Shown here: piece after piece, positions 36,637-48,534 of the stretch | How positions within the stretch are numbered: position 1 is the first letter of the stretch | How the letters are laid out: each line of letters opens with the position of its first letter | From: Mytilisepta virgata | Lineage: Eukaryota; Mollusca; Bivalvia; Mytilida; Mytilidae | NCBI GenBank assembly: GCA_028015205.1 | Contig: CM051521.1 | Span: 100,912,513 to 100,976,512, forward strand | Direction: 5' to 3' | DNA: 64,000 nt | Notes under the pieces: generated by a model | The model's database searches: none | What the model was told of the DNA's origin: nothing | The model's input: only the letters and a program-made list of their open reading frames with translations | Translations under genes and position numbers: made by a program

Positions 36637-39600
36637 GATTGAGACCATTTGATTTTGTTTTGAAGGAACCTAGAATTTCTTCTTATTGCATCCATTAGCT
36701 TTGGTTCTTTGCTTTTTGTTTCATTATTCCTGTTATAATTATCACTATAATCATTATATTTCTATTATTATTAATATAATAAGAGTTTTTTTACACTAGA
36801 ATATTTTTTATTAATATTCAATCCCCTTTTCAAGGAGATGGTAAATTATTGTTTTCTTTCTAACCAAATGACTATTCTCTAATGCTGAATACTAATATTA
36901 TTGTAAATAATAGTCAGGCATAATAAAATGAATTTGCACAAAACTACAGCAGTTTTCTATGCAGCCAAAATCTTAGTTCACCTTTTGTCTTTTGTCAAAC
37001 TAAAATTTTTTGGTTATATTTGGTGACAAATAAACACCTGAATACAAGCATTAAGAACTTTAATTATATTTGTATCCCAGCACTTTCTAAAGGAGATTAG
37101 GGGATGTTTCCTTCTTGTTTGTCTTCTAAAATTCTTATGTTTTTGGGTTTAGAGATTTGATTTCTAGACGTTGTAGAATGATTGCATACAATACGTAGAT
37201 GTGCAATAAATTTTAGAGTTTTGATTTTCAAAATTCGGTGCTCGCTGGGAATGAATTTTTGAAATTTGTCAATTTCAGCTTGTTACATAAACTCTATATT
37301 TTCTTATATTGTTTCTTAACAGTATTAATCGTTATGCACTATATAATAAGACGATAACAGGAAAGGTCAAAATTGACATTCCAATCAAATAACCCATCCA
37401 CAGACCTTCAGATGAAAACCACCCCTACAAAGCACACAATACAATCATAGACTCCAGATAAAATCAGAATAGTCAGACTTGGTACAGACACTTAGCAGTT
37501 GTGGGATTTAACCGGTTTTATGGGTATCCAAACCTTCCCCTTATCTATCAAGAGCCCTGGTATATCAAACACACTATAAAATCCAACATGATATAGGCTT
37601 TTTACTTGACGTTTTTCATTAAGCCAAGGGTAAACTTCGTTAAATTAAAACACAAAATAGGAGTTGAAGCTATATGTTTAGCATTGAATAGCAGTTGACC
37701 ATTGAAAGATACTTATCTCAACAAACTATGTTTCAAATTTTAACAAGATATATTGAGCCCATCTAAGTCGACACGTTTTTTAATTTACCCGAAAATTGCT
37801 AATTTTGTGATTTTTCGTGCATATTTGATTTTTTTATGGACAAGGCGACTTAACTCCAGAACAACATCTGACTTTCATCAGGTAACAGTAAATGAGTCTA
37901 AGGAAATGTCACTAGATAAGTCTAGTGAGTCTTGTACCAGTCTTTTTAGCAACTTTAAAACTCTGATCACAGATACAAAGAACTTGGCAATATTTCGAAA
38001 CCATTTTCACCATTTAAGTAACGATGATTAAAGTTTTTTAGAATAATTATGAATATTTACACTGGAACAATAAGAAAAATTGTTTTCATATACTTATTAA
38101 TAAAGTTTCATTTTTTAAGTAGAAAGGCTACATGATACCTGTATGATTACCGACAAGGTGACCACTAAATAGAAACATTACAATTAGTTTAATTTCACAT
38201 ATTTTAGATAGCAAGATACAACTATGCAATCTTAAACATCAAAACTACCTAAGGCTTTTAAAGCTTTAGTTAGTTTTACAGTCTTAATGTACATCTACTG
38301 TATGTACATGTAAGCCCAGAGGTATTTTTTGAAAATTGTGAATTTTTTATGGTAACTTAAACTTCTCATTCACTTTTCAATTCATACAGTAGTGTCATGT
38401 ACAGTTTGTAGAATGTACAATGAGGGTTCATAATTTTGATTTTCTGAAAGTAGGGTCCTCTTTCGTATTTGAATAAGGTTTCATAAGTTTTGTCTACACG
38501 TACCATAAATTAAAAAGTATCACTCGTTTAGTGTCCTGAGAAAGTGAGAGGTTTTTATATAACTTAAATGAACTGTGATCTAATACATGACTTATTTGAT
38601 AAAACTTATCTGCATACACATGGAACTTTGTTAATTTCGGTCCTTTTTAATTTAACACTTATCATCTCCCCTAACTTTTAACTAATTGTAATATGAAATA
38701 TGAAAACAATTTACAGATTTTTATTGGTAAACTTATGAAATGACCCATTCTTTAAGTAACGTTTTCCCAATTCCTTGGTAGTAAATACTCTGATGAGGGA
38801 AACCAGTAAAGCTATACATTGTATATTGCAGCATGCTTTGGATTTTTTTTTATAACATATTAATAAGGACCGGGCTGAAGTACCTCTATTATTCATTTTT
38901 CATTTTTTAAATTCAAAAAATTATATGAATAAAGAAAAATGAAGAAACCTATTTTTCATTATTTATGACCGCTTAATGAAAAATGAAATACCGATTTCAA
39001 TATTCGCTGACAAATGTAACTCTTAACTAGAACCTTAACTTTGAAGATGTTTAATTAATACTTTTATTTACAAATTTGAACTGGAACCATTTTCTTTATA
39101 TTATATTTCATTTTATACAAACATTGTTTAATGTAAGTATGGATGGGGGGGGGGGGATTAAAAATGATTTATAATCTGTAAAATATAAAAGCAATATGGT
39201 ATTGTATGAAACAAATATTTTCAAATTATTACTTTTCTGTCCGTATTCATAAGGCCTGAAAGTTGTACATGTAGTTACAAATCAGGAGAGTACTTAATTT
39301 AAAAGTAGAATGTTTTCTCTTCCTGATTCCATGCATTGTGTAGATTTTTTTCCTCAACCATGGAGATTTTAATATACAGTGGATTTTGAGTTTTTTAGCT
39401 GAGGGCATGTTGTTTAAATAAATGTCCAGCCTTTACACAAAGATTATCGTTATTTTCCTATCTATGACAGGTCAAGTTTTTGCCATATTAGGTCAAAACT
39501 CAAACACAAGACAGTTAATCATGAAAGTTGATGACGATGAATCATGTTTACGTACATATTTTGATTTTGGAGATTTCAGATTAGAAATTCATTTCCTCTA

Positions 39601-40126
39601 GGCAAACAGAATTTTCACATTAAAGTTGTGCGAGAGTCAAAGATCAAAGGTCTTCAATGGTTTTAGTTATAAATTTTGTCAATATAATTATTTTTAAAGA
39701 TATACTGAAAAAACCATGAGACAAAAATTCAAGTAATTCCTGAAATACAACAAGAAGCGTTTCAAACATGACTTTTCGAAAGGTTAAGCTGTTTCTACCT
39801 CTGAACGGACATTAGTAATTCTGTTGATTTGATTTTTTGGAATTATAAATTCAGCCTTGGAGGAAACAAACCCTTGTTTGTTAAGAACTAAGCCCTATCT
39901 AAAACAAAACACCATGGTACTAGCCACAAGAGCTAAAATATTCTGTTACTTTGGGATATTACTGATAAACAGGAAACTAATAGTGTGATTTAAATCAGGC
40001 TTTATAAAACAGAAGGCTACCTGTAAAATATACCGTACATAAACCACTAAAATATTGTGAAAGTATTTTAACTTGTGAAGGATACTCCTCTCAAAGACTT
40101 CATGCCATTATACACTTCATAAAAAT
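36637..40126. other. Intergenic, AT-rich
   Basis: No gene supported in 3.5 kb. The 92-codon frame at 37753-38031 has no recognisable domain or supporting context. A poly-G run lies at about 39147-39158. The two neighbouring channels converge on this interval. Confidence 0.4.
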
Positions 40127-40520
40127 ATATGGCCGAAACGTCCGCCCTTTGAAAAATAATGGCCGATACGTCCTTGTCCGAAATGTCCTAGTTTGAAATG
40201 TAATAGTCCGAAATGTCCTAGTCTGAAACGTCCTACATTCCTGTCTCCTAGTTGGTTCAAGCTTGTAATAGATTCAGATTAAGTATGCGAATTAGATATG
40301 TGCGCATAAAAAGTGCGCAAAAATATCAGTGTGTAATTTTCAATTCTCAGTGTGTGTTTTTGAAATCTCAGTGTGTAATTTTAATCTCAGTGTGTCTTTT
40401 TGAAATTTCGGTGTATGTTAGTGAATTTTTTTAATCTCAGTGTGTAATTTTTAATTCTCATTGTGTGTTTTTAAGTTTTTTTAATCTCAGTGTGTGTTTT
40501 TTTAAATCTCAGTGTGTAAA
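40127..40520. repeat. Two short minisatellites
   Basis: 40127-40232 repeats a unit of about 18-22 bp like TGGCCGATACGTCC or GTCCGAAATGTCCTA. 40325-40520 repeats CTCAGTGTGTAATTTT or CTCAGTGTGTGTTTTT, with units of about 20-27 bp. The 60-codon frame at 40252-40434 is created by the second array. Confidence 0.85.
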
Positions 40521-40934
40521 TTGCAAAAACTAAAGAGTATCTCCATCGTGCATAGCTCTGTCCTTAGATGGTTTTGGCATAACCCCTTTTGGCCATTTTG
40601 GTCATTTTAAATTGCTCTTCAACCTTTTGGACTATTGTTTTGGATTTCAACATTTTAGGTCTTGAGCACAACTGATGAGTCGTAAATCGACGAAATTTGC
40701 ACATCTTGTGGTATCAAAGAAGTTATCATTTAAGATCATTACAGTCAATTGTTTTCCTGCATATCAGAAGATAGTATAATATTTCATTGCCAATTGGTTA
40801 GCAGCAAAATATAAAAGAATTTACGCTATTTTGTAAATTTAATAAATAATGGTGGATGCATAAATAGTACAAATAAATAATGGCGGAAGCAGAAAAAGCC
40901 CAAACAATTAATGATGCATGCAGAATCCATCATT

Positions 40935-42560
40935 CTAAAGTTGCATTGTATTGTTTTGTTTCATCAGTTTGTGATATAACCCATAAAATGCAACAAAACA
41001 TTTAAAACGGTAGAAAATCACAAACGGATATAAAAGAGAGTAAAATGTTATCCATGTTCGCGCTCCATAGAATATTGTAGGTGCATCTCTACTAAAAATA
41101 TACGTAGAGGCCAGGAAGGAATCCGTTCCCCATATTATCAAGTTATTCACGGACATGAATAAACAAGTGTACTCCAGTGACATCCACGAATCACATGGCT
41201 TCATTTTCTTGTAATTTTTCATTTGAAATATAAATACAGTTTGTAGATATATTTCCAAAATCATGGCAACGTAACTGTACGTTTTAACAACATTGACACT
41301 GTTAATGTCTAGAAGCTCAATGTAAGCTATTAGCCTCATAGTAAAATACATTAATGACCCAATAAAACTGACTAGTATGATGTACTCTTTCGAAGCAAAT
41401 TTACGGATTTCCTCAATCGGTTGGCATTCAGTTTGAAGCAAATAGAAACATTTAACAAGGACAATAATCGAAACAGATACTTCACCACTATTATAAATAT
41501 TTAATGCTTTATCCACGGTATCGTCCTTATACATGTTGACCTTCATGATATATAAAATAGTATCGGGAATATTTAGTAACACCACAATGACAATATTAAT
41601 AAACATCCGGGTTCTGTGACGGGCTGAATCGCGCATTCCATCAGTTCTACTGTTATTGGAGACCTCGTTATTGACGTTTGAACTACTAGGCATTGGTAAT
41701 AACAGGTAAGTAGTTTCCGTGTTACTAGACGTATCCAGGGTGTCGTAAACGCATGGCACATTCCTGTCGTTCGATGTTTTCGGCCATTTTTGAGATATAA
41801 ACAAAATGGAAAGAAGAGAGTATTCTAGTACTGCTGGATCAAAAAAGTCTGATATGTCTTGAACAATACTTCCGACTGATGAATCTGTGTTACATTTGAG
41901 TTTATATCGTTCTGTAGCATTCACAGTGAAATCTTGATAATCGTGAAGATCACGTGTAAAATCTATCACTATAACTGAAATATTGGTTAAAAATAATACC
42001 AGTAATCCGTAGTAAGAACCTAAATTGCTTTTAAAAATACGCTCTGAAAAATAGGTCAAAAATGCTGTCTGCACAAGCCTGTATGTAAACAGTAATATGT
42101 CACAAACGATGTTTTCTTTTGCGTTGTACTCATTAAAATTATTCCTGAAACAATCTATATGGTAAGCCAAAAACATTGCACTGTATACAATATTTGCAAG
42201 TGTAAAGAGCCACAGAAATCTTAGCATTATTTTCTCACTGACGTCCCAGTCTCTGTTGGGTATTGTGACACTTGGATTCATAGATGCATAGATGCTAAGG
42301 AGAATACAAATAATGATAGCAAGGCACGTTGTTATGATCATTATCTTTGTGAACAGGGAAATTTGAAAAGAGTGGTTAGTGTAATTACTTGATCCAATGA
42401 CTAATATCCCACACAGAATGACAACAATGCTTATCAGAAATACTAAACCGGAAATGCTGCCATCGTGAGAAACCATGCGATTCAATCGGTCATTTCTAGG
42501 GTGCCCTGCTGAGAATGGAAGAACAAAAATGGCCCGGAGGAATTTTCTTATAGCTGACAT
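40935..42560 (-). CDS. Otopetrin-like proton channel 3
   Basis: A 541-residue channel on the minus strand, starting at the ATG at 42560-42558. It has LRAIFVLPFSAGHP and VSHDGSISG before TM1, FLWLFTLA in TM3, RLVQTAFLTYFS (Q164) in TM4, LEYSLLSILFI in TM6 (E246), EIYLQTVFIFQMKNY in TM10, and FVIFYRFKCFVAFYGLYHK at the end, all as expected for an otopetrin. Cys137 and Cys223 are the conserved extracellular-loop pair. Potential N-glycosylation sites (such as NAT) lie in the TM5-TM6 loop. ETTYLL (282-287) is the linker dileucine motif. The linker is the longest of the array. It is the first of three minus-strand copies, converging with channel 2. Confidence 0.93.
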   Translation of the reverse strand: MSAIRKFLRAIFVLPFSAGHPRNDRLNRMVSHDGSISGLVFLISIVVILCGILVIGSSNYTNHSFQISLFTKIMIITTCLAIIICILLSIYASMNPSVTIPNRDWDVSEKIMLRFLWLFTLANIVYSAMFLAYHIDCFRNNFNEYNAKENIVCDILLFTYRLVQTAFLTYFSERIFKSNLGSYYGLLVLFLTNISVIVIDFTRDLHDYQDFTVNATERYKLKCNTDSSVGSIVQDISDFFDPAVLEYSLLSILFISQKWPKTSNDRNVPCVYDTLDTSSNTETTYLLLPMPSSSNVNNEVSNNSRTDGMRDSARHRTRMFINIVIVVLLNIPDTILYIMKVNMYKDDTVDKALNIYNSGEVSVSIIVLVKCFYLLQTECQPIEEIRKFASKEYIILVSFIGSLMYFTMRLIAYIELLDINSVNVVKTYSYVAMILEIYLQTVFIFQMKNYKKMKPCDSWMSLEYTCLFMSVNNLIIWGTDSFLASTYIFSRDAPTIFYGARTWITFYSLLYPFVIFYRFKCFVAFYGLYHKLMKQNNTMQL

Positions 42561-42570
42561 TTTGAATAAC

Positions 42571-43139
42571 CTGAAAAAAATATTTTAAAAGTATTTATAT
42601 TTTTTATAATTTAAATACTGGATGTAACGCGTCATTTGATTGGTCAAATTTTTTCGTCTATCATATCATAAACTAAATTTTCTTTTCTACTATGACGTCA
42701 TTAAAGGGAATCCCGACGTTTTAGACGTCAAAACAACCGTTGGAATTAAATTATAAGCATTGACAGTAATTTTGTTTTCAGTCTATTCGAAATAACCTCA
42801 ATTAATGCACATGGTGCACTCTTTCAAATAACCCGCCACGCGGGTTTTTTAGTGTGCACCACGTGATTGAGGTTATTTCTTCATAGACTGAAAAAAAATT
42901 ACAGTCAATCCTTAAATAAAAAAAAATCTGGTTCCAGCATTTTGATTTATTCAAAATTGTGTACGCAAAATTAAGTAACTCTAATTAACCAACGATGTCT
43001 TGCAGTCTACATGTAGGAACATCACATATAGCCCTTAAACGGTAAATATTTGTAAAAGAGCATACTAATTAATTTTTTTAACTTTGATGACTGTTGTTTA
43101 AAATTTACATTTTCGTGGCAATTTTCAAATATTACTTAC
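42571..43139 (-). other. Presumed 5' UTR intron of channel gene 3
   Basis: On the minus strand ATTTTTTTCAG/GTTATTCAAA marks the acceptor at 42572-42571, 10 nt before the ATG. ACA/GTAAGTAAT at 43139 is a candidate donor, giving 569 bp. This interval contains the palindrome at 42760-42909. Confidence 0.45.
42760..42909. repeat. Foldback palindrome, about 150 bp
   Basis: The left arm TTGACAGTAATTTTG, TTTCAGTCTAT, GAAATAACCTCAAT and GGTGCAC is matched by the reverse complement on the right, ending TTACAGTCAA. The centre holds a second small hairpin, AACCCGCCACGCGGGTT. The arms pair over about 55 bp with a few mismatches and one indel. It is probably a small foldback transposon inside the presumed first intron of channel 3. 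Confidence 0.85.
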
Positions 43140-44054
43140 TGTAAATAAATTATTGTTAAGTCCACCTATTCGATTTAAATTTATTTATGTCAAATAATCT
43201 TCCATTAAGTGCTTTCCTGTATCTGGTGCTTTTTGAAATGCAATAAAATCTTCCGCCCTTAGCTAATACTTCCTTATTACTCATATTTTTAAACATACAA
43301 TTAGAAAATAGATACAAAATTATATATTTAAGGGGTTTATTTCCTTTTGATAAACATGTATGTAAACACATGTAAGATTGCATAGTGTTCTAACATACAT
43401 TAGTACTATGGTAGTTCTGGTATGAACTTTATATTGTATGTACACTTTGATAAGATAGTGTTAGTCAATTTTATCAAAAGAACAAGCTACTGTACCCTTG
43501 TATTTGACAAGACCTAAAACTCGGTTAAATCTCCGATAAAAATCTTGAAGTGGTAGTGAGTAAAGAGAAGTAAAGGAGATATACGCTTTTTGACGTTACA
43601 ATACCTTTGACAGAATATATTCCGTTTCATCATAGTCCGTATGACCGATATGGTGTTCTATTAAAAGTCCCAGTGTTGAAATCGAAATTTTTACAATTAT
43701 CATTTAGCAATGAAAATAAATGTACATCTTTATCCATTTTTGTCCATAAAAAACGTTTAAACCCCGGAACGCACAGCTTAACTGAATATCATTTTAAGCT
43801 ACCACCACCCCACCCCACGCCGAAAAAACAAGATGTTCCTTATTGAAATACCAATAAGCATAATAATAGCTAGTATCCCATGTTTTGTACTAATATGTAC
43901 GTTTTTGCATGTCCAATAATAGCCGGAAGTCGGAGTCGGTTATTTGTCCTCGAGGCCAATATCGATTGGCCCTCAAAAATCCATATTTTTGTTTGTTTTT
44001 TCTCCATTTTTTAAAAATCTAAAATTCTTTTTTAATTTTTTTAAATATGTGATA
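43140..44054. other. Intergenic
   Basis: No gene supported. The 79-codon frame at 43607-43846 has no recognisable domain. GGCCAATATCGATTGGCC near 43953-43970 is a short perfect palindrome just before the larger one that follows. Confidence 0.4.
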
Positions 44055-44204
44055 AATAGATCATTACATGGCATTTTCCATATCGGCCCTGGCATCATCC
44101 CTCGACCCATATCGGACCTCGGGCTAAAGCCCTCAGTCCGCCGGATATGGGAGTCTCGGGATGATACCAGGGCCGATATGGAAAATGCCATGTAATAATC
44201 TATA
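44055..44204. repeat. GC-rich foldback palindrome, about 150 bp
   Basis: The arms start ATTACATGGCATTTTCCATA and continue with TCGGCCCTGG and ATCATCCC; the right arm is the reverse complement, with one difference in the ATGATACCAGGG block and further mismatches near the apex. The apex is CTCGGGCTAAAGCCCTCAG. Two opposed open frames of 83 and 88 codons (43944-44239) are created by the symmetry and are not genes. Confidence 0.9.
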
Positions 44205-46320
44205 ATGATTCGGAATATTTGGGTTGGGTGCTTCGTCATAAGCCTTCAAAAGGAGTGGGACATACAAAACTTTAATAAGTTATTGTTATAATCTGAATAG
44301 TTTCAACCATATTTTGTTAGAGAGTATGAAGAGAATGGAAGATAATGCTCCACTGTGGAATACGAGAAAAATACAATCCACTTATTAGAGTAACCTTGTC
44401 TTCGTAGCAGATTTAGAAGGTTGCCATGTGGATGTAACAAAAAAGTTCCGGTAGTATGCGTGTGTGACACTAGATCGAATATAATTACCATTCCTCTGAT
44501 GCGATGATGAAAATAATAGAGGCAGACGAATTGCCTCTATGATACCAATTTTGATGCACTGAATATGCATATTCACCAACCACGTCTCACCAGCAGTGTT
44601 CAAGGCAACAGCTGTAGAAATAAATATCAAGTTTTACATAAAGGTGTCTAGAGTGATTTTTGAGAGTTGTGTAGCTTTTGATATGACCCGAGGTCTCTAG
44701 CTTCTGAGAGACCAACCTCTATGTAATGAATTAAGGACTGAATTAACGATTTTACAAAGATACAAAGTATTGTTACAATAGCCTTTGAATATATATCAAT
44801 ATGTTAAATTTAATAAGAACTGTTAATCACACAGAGGAATCACAAGTTTAATCCATTGATTGCAAAAATAGCAAATATAAAATTTTTATACAGGTGGTGT
44901 AGCATTAATAATGTTAAAAACAATTTTCATCGCATCCAGTAACCAAATAGTTTGCTAGTCCAACATCAAAATTTTGATCGAATGTAAATCATGACAATAA
45001 AAAGTTTTGAGTTATTTCCCTTTGCATATCAAGATTTAATGGATTAAATGGTTTTTTTTTACTAATTTTGAATGCGACTTTCGACTTTCTTCTATTTTCC
45101 ATTCGCACTTTTGAGTGTTGATGAAATTAGCAAATTTATGGCATTATTTGTTGGATTTTCTGTTCCTTTTATATTTGTATATTTGTTCGTTTCCATGCAG
45201 CGAGGTCCTTCACTACTCATTTAGAAATAATTCCTCTCAATTTTGTTGTTGTTGTTGCAGGAAATAACTTGTGGAAATAACGGATTTAATCCCACCACTT
45301 CTCAGTATCTGTATCCTGACTCTGTTGTTTGTGTTTTGTGCTCTTTGTGCTCTTTGTGTTTTTTTTTTTTTTTTTTTTTGTCCGAGGGCACATTTTGATC
45401 TACAACCTAATTTAACTTAAGCCTGCCTCTTGTGTGTTACTTTTTAACAGACTACACGTATATTAACTTTATTCCACAATTTCGAGATCTCTATGAAGGC
45501 ACACGAGTTAATGTAAACAAGTAATGTCCACTTATCAGGAAAATGTCAAATTTTGGATTTCACGTTATAGTTTCTTTGAAAGGTGGGAAAATTTAATAAA
45601 CTTTATTGAATTTGAAACAAAATTATGTAATAAAATGCCTTCTTATCTGCAATAGAGATGTCATGTCATTTTCCATCCGAATTTATTCCTGGAATCGAAG
45701 CGTTGAGGATCAATATCAAATGTTTCCGAATGCTTTATAACGGGAATCGGTGGTGGATCTAAAAAAAAATCCAGCAAAACCGAATCCAAAATTTATGAAA
45801 ACAGTATTTAGAAATTACCACAATTTTCCCTAGAAACTAAATCCTAGCAAACTCGGAACGTCTCGTGCTTTTCATTTATCATTGCATATTTTTAAGGTCG
45901 ATCTTAAAGGGTGTGTATCATATTGGTTTAGTTTAAAGAACGTAGGACAAGCCGGTGATATATGCAATATTTATCAAGGATACAGGACCCCCTGACTTGT
46001 GAGGATGAAATTATATTGTTCAAATTCTTCTGACAGAAATTTGCATGGAGCATCATAGTGATAGTTTAAACATTTTTTTTAAAAAATACTTGAAATCTTG
46101 TCTTAATAATTAAAATTTGTTTTTTTTATCTGTCAATTATATTGCTTTTCTGTACTATAAATTAATACGATGATTTATTTTAAAATCAGTACCTGATCAA
46201 GAAAATGAAAACACTTTTCTTTAGTATTATATATGAAGAGGACAAATATAGCTAAGGAGCAAACCAAAAAAACGCAATCCATTAGACAGACAAACCCGGG
46301 AAGACAAATAAACACTGAAA
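44205..46320. other. Intergenic
   Basis: No gene supported. 44540-44630 has a CAGCAGTGTTCAAGG block resembling the repeat at 12.5-13.1 kb. A poly-T run lies at about 45359-45380. The small minus frames at 44303-44491 and 44385-44630 have no domain. Confidence 0.4.
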
Positions 46321-46570
46321 AACAATGAACAACACGAACTCCTATTAAAATCAGAAGTGAACTCCGGAAGGATAAGCTTTTCCTGCTCCGTATACGGCAC
46401 CCGTCGTGAAGTTCAACAAAGACAATCCGGTGTTAGTCACAAATCATTGGAGGTACAGGAAATGTTAAAGTGAAATAGATATTGGAACACTTTAACGGTC
46501 AATTATTTCGTGATGACAACCGTAAAATTTCGTAAGTGAAGTTTTTTCCAAGGATAGTTTAACAAGGTGA
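46321..46570 (-). mobile_element. Penelope-like 3' end fragment D
   Basis: ATGAACAACACGAACTCC, GAACTCCGGAAG, TCCTGCTCC and CGGCACCCG follow the same order as the 3' tails of relics B and C. ACCGTAAAATTTCGTAAGTG at about 46522 is the counterpart of the FYGRHHD-coding stretch. Only this 250-bp tail is recognisable, and it is more diverged than B and C. Confidence 0.6.
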
Positions 46571-46938
46571 TGTAATATTAAATCATCATAATAGCATTCA
46601 TCTTCATAAAATTATTTTACTCGAAACAAAGGAAAACTCTTATAAACCGACTTAGCACGAATAAGATTATATTAGAATTAGTGAAGTAATGGTTTGGTAC
46701 TTGATAACTTGAACAGATTTGTTCTCATTGCTGCTTGTCAAACGTTAAAACATTAAGACTTGTACTTGTTTTGTACTGGGTTGTCTTTTTTAATCAAAGT
46801 TTGCCTTTGTCTTGAATAACAAGTTAAAAGAATAAATCTGTAAATATTTTTTTTTTTTTTTTACTGCATACAAAATATTTTCTTTTGCAAAATACATGCA
46901 TATACACGTTAATAAAAAATGACATCCTTATATGTACA
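46571..46938. other. Intergenic
   Basis: AT-rich, with a poly-T run near 46848-46861. It is the 3' flank of channel 4; no clear polyA signal was identified. Confidence 0.4.
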
Positions 46939-48519
46939 TCACTTCAAAGAAGTGTAAAGACCATAAAAAGACACAAAACACAAAAATCTATAAAATGTAA
47001 GAAACGGAAAGACAAATGTAAATAGCATGATACTTGATTTATCTTCATAAAATTTGTATGAAGCATCTGCAACAAATACACTTTGCGCGCTTACCACTGA
47101 ATCAAATCCCCACGTACACAGATTTTCAAATGACAGTAGTAAACACGTGTATTCTATTGAGGCCCAGGAGTCTTTGTGAAGAATTTTACTATAATTTTTC
47201 ATCTGTAAAAGAAAAACCGTTTGGAAATAGGTTGCCAAGATGCTCACAAGTAGGTTATAAATTGAAGCAGAATCTGTATCAGAAGAATATGCAAGCCAAA
47301 TGTCGGATATCAGCTTTATCGTATAATAAACCATAGCACCAACAGAACTTAGAAGTAAAAGGTAGTCGTTTGTCGTCATTTTCACATATGATACTACTGG
47401 GAGACATTGATTCTGCATATCATAGAAACATTTACACAGAAACAAGAAAAACAATGTTGTTTCAAAACCCATATATAACGACGATGCAAGCCGGAGAGGT
47501 ACCTCTTGTGATAAATGAACACCATAAAGTACGAACGATGGAATTATGATAACTATCCCGATGGACATACTCAGGACTTTGCGACTTCTATGTTTTGAGT
47601 TATCAGGTCGTTCATTTTTCCTTGCTGGCAACAACGGACTTGATTGCGTATTATTTCTTGGTGGTGCATTTGACTCGCTGGACTCATTGTACAAATAATT
47701 CACTATTAAAGAACTGTCATCAGATGTAATTTTAATTGGCCACATTTCTGAAATGAACAAAAGTGCCAACAAAGAATATTCATAAAACGCTGGTTCCAGG
47801 AAAGACGCTTTGTCAACAATAGTGAAAATGGACGAGTTGTATTGGCACATAGTTTTGTTGTCTATTGTCATCATTGAAACGTTTTGTCTAAAATCATCGA
47901 TCTCCTGATAGGATGCAGCAAAAACTCTGCATATTATAGCTATGTTAGAAATGAACAAAATAAGCAGCCCGTAATATATTCCAGTATGACATTTAAACCT
48001 GACTTGAGAAAAGTGAGTTAAAAATGCTGTCTGAATCAGGCAATATACTACAAATACGATATCAAATGATATTGACTGTTCAATATGGCGGAGAGGCAAT
48101 GATCTAGTCTTGCAGTCTATGTGGTACGCAAAATTTAAAACAGCATATACGATGCAGGCTAAGCTAAATAACCACAAAAATTTTAACCTTATTGTATCGC
48201 AAAGTTTTAGTGTTCGTTCAGTTTTGTTGTCGACTCTTGCAGAAGTATAAATTGAAATAAAGACACAACTTAAAATTGCAAGGCACGAAAATAAATCTAG
48301 AATAAGAAAGAACATGTTCACGTGGATTACATCTTCCACTTCTGCGTCTGTTCCAAACATAAACACCTCACAAATAATTGCAACAGAACTGGTGAGAATA
48401 ACAAGACCTGCTATACTACCATCGTGTTTCACTAAACTGTTACTGGCTGGCTCTTCAATGTTCCCTGCAGAAAACGGAAGAACGAAAATGGCACGGAAAA
48501 TTTTCTTCCAGAATGACAT
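46939..48519 (-). CDS. Otopetrin-like proton channel 4
   Basis: A 526-residue channel on the minus strand, ATG at 48519-48517. The signature is FRAIFVLPFSAGN, then KHDGSIAGLV. Q163 is in LIQTAFLTHFS, E247 in YEYSLLALLFISEMWP, then YFQTVFLLQMKNY, EYTCLLLSFENL and FPFLTFYRFLCFVSFYGLY. The last block differs from its neighbours, with L in place of the usual K in FYRFKCF. Cys136 and Cys225 are at the shared extracellular-loop positions, and NSS and NVS sequons lie in the TM5-TM6 loop. The linker has QSSPLL at 292-297, the same site as the other copies' dileucine but without the acidic residue at -4. It is an intact single-exon otopetrin; expression is unknown. Confidence 0.93.
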   Translation of the reverse strand: MSFWKKIFRAIFVLPFSAGNIEEPASNSLVKHDGSIAGLVILTSSVAIICEVFMFGTDAEVEDVIHVNMFFLILDLFSCLAILSCVFISIYTSARVDNKTERTLKLCDTIRLKFLWLFSLACIVYAVLNFAYHIDCKTRSLPLRHIEQSISFDIVFVVYCLIQTAFLTHFSQVRFKCHTGIYYGLLILFISNIAIICRVFAASYQEIDDFRQNVSMMTIDNKTMCQYNSSIFTIVDKASFLEPAFYEYSLLALLFISEMWPIKITSDDSSLIVNYLYNESSESNAPPRNNTQSSPLLPARKNERPDNSKHRSRKVLSMSIGIVIIIPSFVLYGVHLSQEVPLRLASSLYMGFETTLFFLFLCKCFYDMQNQCLPVVSYVKMTTNDYLLLLSSVGAMVYYTIKLISDIWLAYSSDTDSASIYNLLVSILATYFQTVFLLQMKNYSKILHKDSWASIEYTCLLLSFENLCTWGFDSVVSAQSVFVADASYKFYEDKSSIMLFTFVFPFLTFYRFLCFVSFYGLYTSLK

Positions 48520-48534
48520 GTCAAATTCTATTAC

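Noticed and set aside
37753..38031. 92-codon frame between channels 2 and 3
   Set aside because: No recognisable domain, no splice or polyA context, and low-complexity AT-rich surroundings.
40252..40434. 60-codon frame
   Set aside because: Generated by the CTCAGTGTGT minisatellite.
43944..44239. Opposed 83- and 88-codon frames
   Set aside because: They overlap on both strands of a palindrome; the symmetry keeps both open.
47034..47336. 100-codon frame opposite channel 4
   Set aside because: It is antisense to an intact, conserved coding region and shows no motif.
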